NCBI GenBank assembly: GCA_910578815.1
Contig: CAJTSE010000010.1
Coordinates: forward strand, 62,001 to 126,000
Reading direction: 5' to 3'
Length of the DNA stretch: 64,000 nucleotides
Origin: an uncultured Acetatifactor sp.
GTDB taxonomy: Bacteria; Bacillota; Clostridia; Lachnospirales; Lachnospiraceae
Shown here: positions 1-6,306 of the stretch, in pieces
Layout: every line of letters begins with the position of its first letter
How positions within the stretch are numbered: position 1 is the first letter of the stretch
Program-made: the position numbers and the translations under genes
The notes under the pieces: generated by a model
Told to the model about the DNA's origin: nothing
Seen by the model: the letters and a program-made list of their open reading frames with translations, nothing else
Database searches by the model: none

Positions 1-272
1 TCCACGGGATAAGTATCGTCCCCGTCCAACAGCAGATAACACTCGGCTTCGATCTCCCTGAACATCCTGCGAATCACATTACCCTTCCCCTGGGCATACT
101 CATACCTGACCACCGCACCGGCTGCCCCGGCAAGCTCCGCCGTTCTGTCCGTGGAATTATTGTCATAGACGTACACCGCTGCCTCCGGAAGCTCCCGCCG
201 CACATCGGCTACCACCTTTTCTATGGTTTGTTCCTCATTATAACAGGGAATCAAAACAGCAATCCTGTCCAT
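1..272 (-). CDS. Family 2 glycosyltransferase, N-terminal part (runs off the window)
   Basis: Translation from the ATG at 272 gives a typical GT-A N-terminus: PCYNEEQTIEKVV followed by YDNNSTDRT and a LLLDGDDTYP segment carrying the metal/nucleotide-binding Asp residues. This resembles dolichol-phosphate-mannose-synthase-like GT2 enzymes, which use a nucleotide sugar at the cytoplasmic membrane face. An in-frame TAA lies just upstream, so the start is well constrained, and a weak GTGAGG-type ribosome site precedes it. It follows the PseC-type aminotransferase by 68 nt on the same strand, so both probably belong to one transcript of the polysaccharide locus. The C-terminal part, which would show membrane anchors and acceptor specificity, lies outside the window. 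Confidence 0.85.
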   Translation of the reverse strand, partial: MDRIAVLIPCYNEEQTIEKVVADVRRELPEAAVYVYDNNSTDRTAELAGAAGAVVRYEYAQGKGNVIRRMFREIEAECYLLLDGDDTYPV

Positions 273-340
273 CCGGCTTCCAACCTCACTTTAATGTGCT
301 TTCTTCACCTTCCGCCACTCTGCTTTCCTGTGCAGTCGGT

Positions 341-1546
341 TCACTTTTCTTCACTCTGACTGTAATACGCCGTTACCTTCCTGACTGCCCGGATGACATC
401 CGCTGCATCCTCGTCTGTCAGGGAATAGTAAAGGGGAATACTCATCACTTCCTGGTAATACTTCTCCGCATTGGGACACAGGCCTCTCTCATATCCCAGC
501 TTCTCGTAATAGGAGTGCCAGTAAACCGGGAGATAATGCACTTGTGGACAAGTATTTTCAGCATAAAGCGCATCAAAGAACTGCCTTCTGTCGCACCTCA
601 GTCTGCTCAGCTCCAGCCTGATAATATACAAATGCCTTGTGGTATCCGATTCCGGTATTTCCCGCTGAATAAGGATCTCCGGCATATCTTCAAAAGCCCT
701 GTCATACATCTTCACAATTTCTTTCCTACGGGCAGAAAAGGCCGGCAGCTTCTTTATCTGATTCAGCAGCAAAGCCGCCTGAAAATCCGTCATGCGATAG
801 TTATACCCCAGCTCCACCTGCTCATTATACCAGGCTGCATCCGTAGGATGCACCATCTCATCCTGATTCCTGGTAATACCGTGGGTGCGTACCCGCATCA
901 GTTTTCGGTACAGACCTTCATCGTTCGTGGTGATGGCTCCACCCTCCCCTGCCGTAACGGTCTTCACCGGATGAAAGCTGAAGCAGGTCATATCCGCAAT
1001 GCCGCCTATTGGCTTCCCTTTATATTTTGTACCGATGGCGTGAGCTGCATCCTCAATCAAAAGCAGGCCATACTTTTCACAGATCGCACGGAGGGCGTCA
1101 TGCTCTACCGACTGTCCCGTAAAATCAACCGCCACAATTCCCTTTGTTCGCGGAGTAATCAGTTTTTCCACGGATTCCGGATCAATATTATAGGTATCCG
1201 GTCTGATGTCCGCAAATACAGGCTTCGCTCCACAGTAAAGCACACAGTTGGCAGAAGCCGCAAAAGTAATGGAGCTGACAATCACCTCGTCTCCCTCTTT
1301 AAAGCCGGCGGCCAAAGCCGCCAGATGAAGGGCCGCCGTGCCGTTGGCCACCACCACCGCATACCTGGCTCCGGTGAGCTTGCAAAGCTCCTGTTCCAGC
1401 TCCTGAACCTTGGGGCCGCATGTAATCAGATCACTCTTTAATACCTCCGCTACCGCATCTATATCATCCTGCTCAATACACTGCCTTCCGTAATAAATCG
1501 GCTTTTCCCTCACAGGGGTGCCGCCAAATATTGCCAATTCCTCCAT
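341..1546 (-). CDS. pseC: PseC-type nucleotide-sugar aminotransferase (DegT/DnrJ/EryC1/StrS family)
   Basis: This is a 401-aa PLP-dependent enzyme expected to transfer an amino group from glutamate to the 4-keto group of a UDP-2-acetamido-2,6-dideoxy sugar, giving a 4-amino-4,6-dideoxy sugar for surface glycans. The start YYGRQCIEQDD and the block WYNEQVELGYNYRMTDFQ are typical of PseC. EDAAHA (Asp166) and SFHPVK (Lys195, predicted Schiff-base lysine) mark the active site. An AGGAGG site precedes the ATG. The 4-keto substrate could come from the CapD/FlaA1-type dehydratase at 6307-8184, so a bacillosamine-type (PglE-like) product is an alternative to a pseudaminic acid precursor. No pseB, pseF, pseG or pseI is visible, so the end product is uncertain. 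Confidence 0.85.
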   Translation of the reverse strand: MEELAIFGGTPVREKPIYYGRQCIEQDDIDAVAEVLKSDLITCGPKVQELEQELCKLTGARYAVVVANGTAALHLAALAAGFKEGDEVIVSSITFAASANCVLYCGAKPVFADIRPDTYNIDPESVEKLITPRTKGIVAVDFTGQSVEHDALRAICEKYGLLLIEDAAHAIGTKYKGKPIGGIADMTCFSFHPVKTVTAGEGGAITTNDEGLYRKLMRVRTHGITRNQDEMVHPTDAAWYNEQVELGYNYRMTDFQAALLLNQIKKLPAFSARRKEIVKMYDRAFEDMPEILIQREIPESDTTRHLYIIRLELSRLRCDRRQFFDALYAENTCPQVHYLPVYWHSYYEKLGYERGLCPNAEKYYQEVMSIPLYYSLTDEDAADVIRAVRKVTAYYSQSEEK

Positions 1547-1597
1547 TTAGATCCTCCTGCCCTTCCACAGCCCGAAAGCCGCAGCTCACATATTTTA

Positions 1598-1620
1598 TCC
1601 TGTTCTATAGTTTAACAGGA
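1598..1620 (-). promoter_or_regulatory. Inverted repeat overlapping a possible promoter of the aminotransferase gene
   Basis: A perfect 7-bp inverted repeat, TCCTGTT and AACAGGA, is separated by 9 nt about 50 bp upstream of the aminotransferase start. On the minus strand a TTGTAA element lies 17 nt before TAAACT, and that putative -10 falls inside the repeat, as an operator would. The promoter match is moderate and no regulator is identified. Confidence 0.35.
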
Positions 1621-1689
1621 ATCCCCTTTTGTTACAAGGAAAATAATACCTGATTTATCCTTAATTTTTTCTGTAGAGCTCACTCTAAA

Positions 1690-1830
1690 TCATTTTCCTG
1701 TTCGTTGCAAGTCCCGTTTTACATTGCCTTTTCTTTTATATTCACATCCTTCTGGCACATCACGGAGCAGAGGAAACGTGAAAGGCAAATACCGGGGCAT
1801 ATGCTTTTTGGTATGTATTTCACCAGTCAT
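1690..1830 (-). CDS. Possible small basic protein, 46 aa, unknown
   Basis: This short reading frame starts at an ATG preceded by a very strong GGAAGGAG ribosome site at 6-nt spacing. The peptide begins MTGEIHTKKH and ends RDLQRTGK. It is rich in Lys and Arg and has one Cys, no signal peptide and no membrane segment. A TATAAT hexamer lies about 45 nt upstream, but no convincing -35 was found. A CAGGAT/ATCCTG palindrome lies just upstream of that hexamer. I do not recognise a family. It could be a real small protein, the remnant of a decayed gene, or a chance frame. The ribosome site is the main argument for it. Confidence 0.35.
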   Translation of the reverse strand: MTGEIHTKKHMPRYLPFTFPLLRDVPEGCEYKRKGNVKRDLQRTGK

Positions 1831-1964
1831 AAATAACTCCTTCCCAACAGACATACTTCATTGTCTATTATATTGGAGTCAGTGACAGGATTAAATCCTG
1901 CAGGGATGTAGAAACTAGAATGTTTTTGGCATTTAAAATATAAAATTTTGTATTATGTTTTTTG

Positions 1965-1993
1965 TTGATAATCAGAATTGCATATGTTATAAT
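1965..1993 (+). promoter_or_regulatory. Sigma-A type promoter for the 2124 gene
   Basis: TTGATA (1965-1970) is followed after exactly 17 nt by TATAAT (1988-1993) on the plus strand. This implies a 5' leader of about 120 nt before the 2124 start codon. The leader is AT-rich and I see no strong hairpin in it. Confidence 0.65.
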
Positions 1994-2123
1994 ATCATCA
2001 TATAATTTATATCAGCATTACATACTTACAATCTTCGCATATTAATTTCGAAACATAATGCAATGAGGCAAAATTGCCCACAAATTTTACATAATTTTAT
2101 TTAAGAAAGGAAGGGTACGAAAC

Positions 2124-2480
2124 ATGGCTAAAAAGACATCCTTTCTATTAAAAAAACAAATCCGCCAATATCGAAGAACAATTTTGAACACCTTATTCAA
2201 CGACTTTTCAGTGGCTTTTCTCTGCGCTGCCCTGCCTGCAATTTACAAACTCAAAAGCATAGAGGCAGGGGAATACCCCGGTCAGGCCGCTGAAGTGATC
2301 CAACAGCGCCTCGCCGAGTTAAGGCCAGGCATCATCGCCGATGCAGTAATCTGTTTCTTTGTTGTTATGATCCTGCTTTTCATGCCTATATTAATCTACC
2401 GCTTTCGGATGGAGCATGGGGTCAACCTGGTCCAAAAGCTAAAGGATCATTTTGCCAAAAATCGGACCAAAAATGATTAA
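2124..2480 (+). CDS. Small membrane protein, unknown function
   Basis: This 118-aa protein starts with an AAGGAAGG ribosome site. The N-terminus is strongly basic (MAKKTSFLLKK, then RQYRR). A weakly hydrophobic stretch lies near residues 28-42, and a clear transmembrane segment near residues 72-92 (IIADAVICFFVVMILLFM) is followed by a charged tail rich in Lys. A cytoplasmic N-terminus with one or two membrane passes is likely. It is one of only three plus-strand genes. It lies just upstream of the small secreted peptide gene and close to a BlaI/M56 pair, so membership in that signalling module is possible but unproven. I do not recognise the family. Confidence 0.7.
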   Translation: MAKKTSFLLKKQIRQYRRTILNTLFNDFSVAFLCAALPAIYKLKSIEAGEYPGQAAEVIQQRLAELRPGIIADAVICFFVVMILLFMPILIYRFRMEHGVNLVQKLKDHFAKNRTKND

Positions 2481-2496
2481 TTGGCAAAATTTACTG

Positions 2497-2524
2497 TTGA
2501 CTTATGATGTTTGTATGCTATAAT
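2497..2524 (+). promoter_or_regulatory. Strong sigma-A type promoter for the secreted peptide gene
   Basis: TTGACT (2497-2502), a 16-nt spacer and a perfect TATAAT (2519-2524) lie on the plus strand just after the stop of the 2124 gene. The A+T-rich stretch around and after the -10 contains imperfect CTATA/TATAG symmetry. The promoter of the nearby BlaI gene has the same TTGACT-16-TATAAT layout with an inverted repeat at its -10, so this could be a BlaI target. Confidence 0.65.
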
Positions 2525-2571
2525 TATGATATTGATATAGTTTGAATGAACAAAGGAGGTTTACAAACATT

Positions 2572-2826
2572 ATGACAAGAAAAACAAAAAACAGATTAGC
2601 GACATTTGGCCTTGCGGCTTGTATGTCCCTTGCAGTTCTGTGCAGCCCGGCTGCTGAATTCCCCGCTCAGGCGGCAGTTGCCCAAGATCAGGGAATTATG
2701 CCCATGTCGGACGTTCTTACATGGAAATATGCTGCTATGGACGGCAAAATATATAAGCGCCTTTATAACATGTCCAAAAACTGCTGGGCCGGAGAATGGA
2801 TTTATGTCTGCGATATTATAAACTGA
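2572..2826 (+). CDS. Small secreted Cys-containing peptide, unknown
   Basis: This is an 84-aa precursor. The ATG at 2572 is preferred over the upstream one at 2542 because AGGAGG (2554-2559) sits between them, at a slightly long 12-nt spacing. It has a textbook signal peptide: basic MTRKTKNR, a hydrophobic core near residues 9-22, and a likely cleavage after FPAQAA. The mature part of about 50 residues contains MPMSDVLTWKY and ends with the Cys pair KNCWAGEWIYVCD, in which two cysteines are nine residues apart and could form a disulfide. A dedicated strong promoter precedes it and a bidirectional terminator follows. It converges on the M56/BlaI pair, which suggests a regulated target or ligand. 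I do not recognise a characterised family. Confidence 0.7.
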   Translation: MTRKTKNRLATFGLAACMSLAVLCSPAAEFPAQAAVAQDQGIMPMSDVLTWKYAAMDGKIYKRLYNMSKNCWAGEWIYVCDIIN

Positions 2827-2863
2827 TCTTATATTTGATTGATTCGATAACTCAACACGTTTA

Positions 2864-2895
2864 AAAGGCGATTTCCAAAAACTGAAATCGCCTTT
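2864..2895. terminator. Bidirectional intrinsic terminator
   Basis: A perfect 12-bp stem (AAAGGCGATTTC at 2864-2875 and its complement at 2884-2895) encloses an 8-nt loop. It lies between the converging secreted-peptide and M56 protease genes and is flanked by A/T-rich tracts on both sides. Confidence 0.8.
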
Positions 2896-2930
2896 ATTTT
2901 AATCTTAACCTTTATTTTGTTTTTTATCCT

Positions 2931-4085
2931 TTATTCACTTCTGATTGAGATTCCCATGTAGAATTCCAGATCCTCCACATTTTCTATAAACTGGCCTTCT
3001 TGCAGTATACCCTCGTTGTAGAAATCATCAATATAGATGTCATAGCTGCCATCTTCTCGAAGAACAGCATAAATTTTTTCATCAGCAATCGTGCCATCTA
3101 TACCATTGGACAACTTGCTGACCGGCTCCAGGATAAAACAATAGGAGCCTATGTATACAGCGGCTACAAGCCCAGCCATCCCACTAAACAAAAGGCTTTG
3201 GGATTTCTTCCTTTTTCGCCGCATCATGGCCTGCCGATATTTCAGATCATCTCCCAAAGGTGCGGCCATGGAAATGGCTGAAACCGATCCCGGTATAGAC
3301 GGAATTCCCTGAAGCTTGGCGCTGATCTCATCCAGCGTACTGCAATATTGCTCTCTGGCCTTCTCATCCCCGCAGACCAGCTTGTCGTCCACGCGCATCT
3401 CCAACAGCATATCGGCCTTATTCTGCAGAATTTTACACAGCGGATTCCACCAGTAAACGGCGCACAAAACAGCAATGATGTCCTTAATCAGGGCATCATG
3501 TTGAAAGTAATGGGCCGTCTCATGGCGTAGCACACAGTACAGCTCTTCACTTGACAGCATTAACGTCTTAGGAAGAACAATATAAGGCTGGAAGGTCCCA
3601 TACTGCATGGGTGTTCCGTAATAGGGCACAATGACCACCCACAGGGGATTCTTACGCCCGCCGCAGATTTCTTCCATTATGGTCCGGTATGGCTCCTGAT
3701 TACTTACGTTGATTCCGTATCTGGTCACAAAATGCCGGAACTTTTCTTTTCGGTCATGCAGGCTTCGAAGCTGACGCACCGTCCCCCAAAGCCAAACAAC
3801 CCCCAGCAGAACCACAATAGAAATCTCTACAAATTTCCATGAAATATATGGATGCCTTAAAGCAACCACAATCTCTGCCAACAGGCCAAAGAAATTCATA
3901 TTTCTTGTAAAGGGCAGCTCTACGGGAAACAGAAAACGTATTGTGGTCAGCCCCAAAAACAGAAGCACCAGCTTATAGCCTATTGACAACATAATCTTCC
4001 GATCACGAAAACAAAGTACTATCACCGCGATCAGAAGATTACTTGTCAAAATAGTCATCAATACAGTTGAAAACGAGTAAATCAA
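2931..4085 (-). CDS. M56-family (BlaR1/MecR1-like) membrane metalloprotease without a beta-lactam sensor
   Basis: This 384-aa polytopic protein has N-terminal membrane segments near residues 8-26, 35-55 and 85-103. A cytoplasmic zinc-protease motif HETAH (residues 188-192) follows, then further membrane segments near 203-220 and 303-320, and a short extracytoplasmic tail. BlaR1 proteins of about 585 aa carry a large C-terminal penicillin-binding sensor. Here only about 60 residues remain after the last membrane segment, so the signal sensed is probably not a beta-lactam bound in the classical way. The gene follows blaI by 13 nt, consistent with a repressor-protease pair in which the protease triggers inactivation of BlaI. 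Confidence 0.85.
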   Translation of the reverse strand: MIYSFSTVLMTILTSNLLIAVIVLCFRDRKIMLSIGYKLVLLFLGLTTIRFLFPVELPFTRNMNFFGLLAEIVVALRHPYISWKFVEISIVVLLGVVWLWGTVRQLRSLHDRKEKFRHFVTRYGINVSNQEPYRTIMEEICGGRKNPLWVVIVPYYGTPMQYGTFQPYIVLPKTLMLSSEELYCVLRHETAHYFQHDALIKDIIAVLCAVYWWNPLCKILQNKADMLLEMRVDDKLVCGDEKAREQYCSTLDEISAKLQGIPSIPGSVSAISMAAPLGDDLKYRQAMMRRKRKKSQSLLFSGMAGLVAAVYIGSYCFILEPVSKLSNGIDGTIADEKIYAVLREDGSYDIYIDDFYNEGILQEGQFIENVEDLEFYMGISIRSE

Positions 4086-4098
4086 AGTACTTTTCCTC

Positions 4099-4497
4099 TT
4101 ATGATTTTAATTTCTTCTCCCAATCCGAAATAACCGCCTTTAACTTCTTGATTTCAGCTTTGAGCCGGTCAGGCCGATCTTCAACATGCAGGATTGCTGC
4201 ACAAATATCGGACTGCGCAATCACATCCTTAAAATTGGCGTAATCAGAGGCAAAATTATCCATGATAATATCTCTGGACGCGTCGGTAGGGCGGTAAGTC
4301 CTGCTCAATACCTTGCCGCTGTGAGTAACGCCGTCAACCTCTACAAGGCCATCCTTCAGAAGCTTTCTAAGAACAGCAATTACTGTACTTTGTGTCAGCC
4401 CCCTCATCTCATTCACAATATCAGTAGAAGTCATCGCTTGATCTGACTTCCACAGAATATTTAAAACATCTAACTCTCTGGGATTTAACTGTGCCAT
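4099..4497 (-). CDS. blaI: BlaI/MecI/CopY-family transcriptional repressor
   Basis: This 132-aa winged-helix repressor opens with LNPRELDVLNILWKSDQAMT and contains the helix-turn-helix region STDIVNEMRGLTQSTVIAVLRK and a wing (VEVDGVTHSGKVLSRTY), followed by a helical dimerisation tail. The second ATG at 4497 is chosen because AAGGAGG is 7 nt upstream of it. The ATG at 4503 would be only 1 nt from that site. It is the first gene of a two-gene operon with the M56 protease. An 8-bp inverted repeat overlapping its own -10 suggests autorepression relieved by the protease. Confidence 0.9.
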   Translation of the reverse strand: MAQLNPRELDVLNILWKSDQAMTSTDIVNEMRGLTQSTVIAVLRKLLKDGLVEVDGVTHSGKVLSRTYRPTDASRDIIMDNFASDYANFKDVIAQSDICAAILHVEDRPDRLKAEIKKLKAVISDWEKKLKS

Positions 4498-4510
4498 TAG
4501 CATACCTCCT

Positions 4511-4553
4511 TATAATATAGGCAATATTATATCATTAATGACAAATAAGTCAA
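4511..4553 (-). promoter_or_regulatory. blaI promoter with overlapping palindromic operator
   Basis: On the minus strand TTGACT (4553-4548), a 16-nt spacer and TATAAT (4531-4526) form a strong promoter. A perfect inverted repeat, TATAATAT and ATATTATA separated by 5 nt, covers 4511-4531 and includes the -10. This is the expected placement for a BlaI dimer site, although the sequence is not the canonical TACA/TGTA type. Confidence 0.65.
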
Positions 4554-4585
4554 GAAAAATGGCGATAATCCTGTTAACAAACGCT

Positions 4586-5764
4586 TTATTTCTTTCTCCA
4601 GACCATCTTGTCCACAACAGCCGTGTAACTTTGTATTATCTTAATTATTTTTGTACTGACATTTTCTTCCGCATAATCCGGAACGGGCGTACCGTGATTT
4701 CCCGATCGGTTCAGCTCCACGGCCACCTCCACTGCCTGCAGCAGAGAACGCTCGTCGATACCTGCCAGCACAAAGCATGCCTTGTCCAACGCCTCCGGCC
4801 GCTCGGTACTGGTCCTGATGCACACTGCAGGAAAAGGATGCCCTGCAGAAGCAAAAAAAGCGCTTTCTTCCGGCAGGGTGCCGGAGTCCGAAACCACTGC
4901 AAACGCATTCATCTGCAGGTGATTATAATCATGAAAGCCCAGAGGATCATGGCGAATCACATGCGGATCCATCTGAAAACCGGACTTTTCCAGTTTGTTT
5001 CTGCTGCGGGGATGGCAGGAGTATAAAATAGGCATGTCATACTTTTGTGCCAGCCTGTTAATGGCCGTAAACAAGGAGTTAAAGTTTTGATCCGTGTCAA
5101 TATTTTCCTCCCTGTGCGCTGACAGTAATATATATTTTCCCGGTTCCAGCTTCAGCCTTTGCAAAATATCGGAGCTTTCGATTTCCGCCAGATTCCGGTG
5201 CAACACCTCTGCCATGGGGCTGCCCGTCACATAGGTGCGCTCCCTGGGCAGGCCGCATTCCGCAAGATAGCGCCTGGCATGTTCGCTGTACGCCAGATTG
5301 ACATCCGAAATAATGTCAACAATCCTCCTGTTAGTCTCTTCCGGCAGACATTCATCCTTACAGCGGTTTCCTGCCTCCATATGGAAAATAGGAATGTGAA
5401 GGCGTTTGGCCGAAATGGCTGACAGGCAGGAATTTGTATCTCCAAGGATCAGCAGGGCGTCCGGCTCTATCTGCTTCATCAGTTTATAAGAAGCATTGAT
5501 AATATTTCCCACTGTTTCACCCAGATCTTCTCCTACCGCGTCCAAGTATACCTCCGGATCCTCCAGCTTCAGATCCCGGAAAAAGATCCCGTTCAGGGTA
5601 TAATCATAATTCTGACCTGTATGTGCCAAAATGCAGTCAAAATACTGCCGGGCCTTGTTGATAATCTGGCTTAACCTTATGATTTCCGGACGAGTTCCCA
5701 CAATAATGAGCAGCTTTAACCTGCCGTCCTGCTTAAAACTTATTTCTGAATAATCTGTCTTCAT
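4586..5764 (-). CDS. wecB: UDP-N-acetylglucosamine 2-epimerase (non-hydrolysing, WecB type)
   Basis: This 392-aa enzyme interconverts UDP-GlcNAc and UDP-ManNAc, or a C2-epimer of a related deoxy sugar, in the cytoplasm. GTRPEIIRL starts the first Rossmann half. GDTNS (Asp109), HMEAGN (Glu130), PEETNR (Glu143) and SAHREEN (His217) match the catalytic positions known for WecB. The length is normal. AGGAGG lies directly before the ATG. The gene stands alone behind its own promoter, between two BlaI-type repressor genes and within a locus making amino-deoxy sugars. A FnlC/Cap5G-type epimerase acting on a 6-deoxy sugar is possible. Confidence 0.9.
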   Translation of the reverse strand: MKTDYSEISFKQDGRLKLLIIVGTRPEIIRLSQIINKARQYFDCILAHTGQNYDYTLNGIFFRDLKLEDPEVYLDAVGEDLGETVGNIINASYKLMKQIEPDALLILGDTNSCLSAISAKRLHIPIFHMEAGNRCKDECLPEETNRRIVDIISDVNLAYSEHARRYLAECGLPRERTYVTGSPMAEVLHRNLAEIESSDILQRLKLEPGKYILLSAHREENIDTDQNFNSLFTAINRLAQKYDMPILYSCHPRSRNKLEKSGFQMDPHVIRHDPLGFHDYNHLQMNAFAVVSDSGTLPEESAFFASAGHPFPAVCIRTSTERPEALDKACFVLAGIDERSLLQAVEVAVELNRSGNHGTPVPDYAEENVSTKIIKIIQSYTAVVDKMVWRKK

Positions 5765-5800
5765 CTGTTTCCTCCTGTACCCTGCAAGGTTGATATGTTT

Positions 5801-5830
5801 ATTATATCACTATCGCGTACCAAAATGCAA
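5801..5830 (-). promoter_or_regulatory. Promoter of the 2-epimerase gene
   Basis: On the minus strand TTGCAT (5830-5825), an 18-nt spacer and a perfect TATAAT (5806-5801) lie about 40 nt upstream of the wecB start. They come directly after the T-tract of the preceding terminator. Confidence 0.55.
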
Positions 5831-5865
5831 AAAAAAGAAAAAGCACCCTTTCCCAGCGGATGCCC
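5830..5865 (-). terminator. Intrinsic terminator after the second BlaI-type gene
   Basis: On the minus strand GGCATCC pairs with GGGTGC (one G-U pair) around a 9-nt loop, followed by a long T-rich tract. It lies just beyond the stop codon of the 5871 gene. Confidence 0.6.
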
Positions 5866-5870
5866 TGATT

Positions 5871-6182
5871 TTAAAGATTTTCCAATTTTTCCACTAATTC
5901 GTTGACAGAAATCACATCCTTAAAGCCCCTATACTGCTCCACGAAATCCTGCAGAATCACCTCTTTGGATTTCTGAGTGGGGATATACGTCCTGCCCAGC
6001 ACCCTGCCGCAGTAGGCGGTTCCGTGAATCTCAATCAGGCCATCCGCCAGAAGCCTTCTTATAACAGCCGTTCCTGTGTTTTGTGTCAATTCTCTCTTCT
6101 CAGCCACAATATCGCTACAGGTCATCGGCTTCTTGGCCTGCCACAAAATATTGAGCATGTCGATTTCTCTTTGGCTTAACAA
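5871..6182 (-). CDS. Orphan BlaI/MecI-family repressor, short form
   Basis: This 103-aa winged-helix protein is clearly related to the BlaI at 4099-4497: LSQREIDMLNILWQAKKPMT, then SDIVAEKRELTQNTGTAVIRR and the wing IEIHGTAYCGRVLGRTY. The C-terminal dimerisation helix is about 30 residues shorter. Translation probably starts at a TTG (6182) preceded by GTGGAG. No M56 protease accompanies it. It has its own promoter and terminator, so it is a single-gene unit between two sugar-nucleotide genes. It may be a silent paralogue that binds the same sites as the neighbouring BlaI, or it may be controlled in trans by the same protease. Confidence 0.8.
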   Translation of the reverse strand: MLSQREIDMLNILWQAKKPMTCSDIVAEKRELTQNTGTAVIRRLLADGLIEIHGTAYCGRVLGRTYIPTQKSKEVILQDFVEQYRGFKDVISVNELVEKLENL

Positions 6183-6210
6183 TTTTCTCCACTCCTGATC
6201 ATTTTTTTAT

Positions 6211-6240
6211 ATTATATTGATTTTTAATCCCTCCTGTCAA
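6211..6240 (-). promoter_or_regulatory. Promoter of the orphan BlaI gene
   Basis: On the minus strand a perfect TTGACA (6240-6235), an 18-nt spacer and TATAAT (6216-6211). The -10 lies in the A/T-rich tract AATATAATATAAAA, which resembles one half of the inverted repeat at the other blaI promoter and may reflect autoregulation. Confidence 0.65.
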
Positions 6241-6306
6241 CCCTTCGTTGAAAAAATTCATATTTTTATGTCGGGTTTTTATTTACGTTAAACTATTGTG
6301 ATTTCA

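Noticed and set aside
296..1441. Plus-strand frame of 381 aa
   Set aside because: It is antisense to the full aminotransferase gene, which has all its catalytic motifs. The plus-strand translation is rich in His and Arg with no recognisable domain.
2931..4497. Beta-lactam resistance operon
   Set aside because: The BlaI/M56 pair looks like blaI-blaR1, but the protease lacks the penicillin-binding sensor domain and no beta-lactamase or PBP2a-like gene is present.
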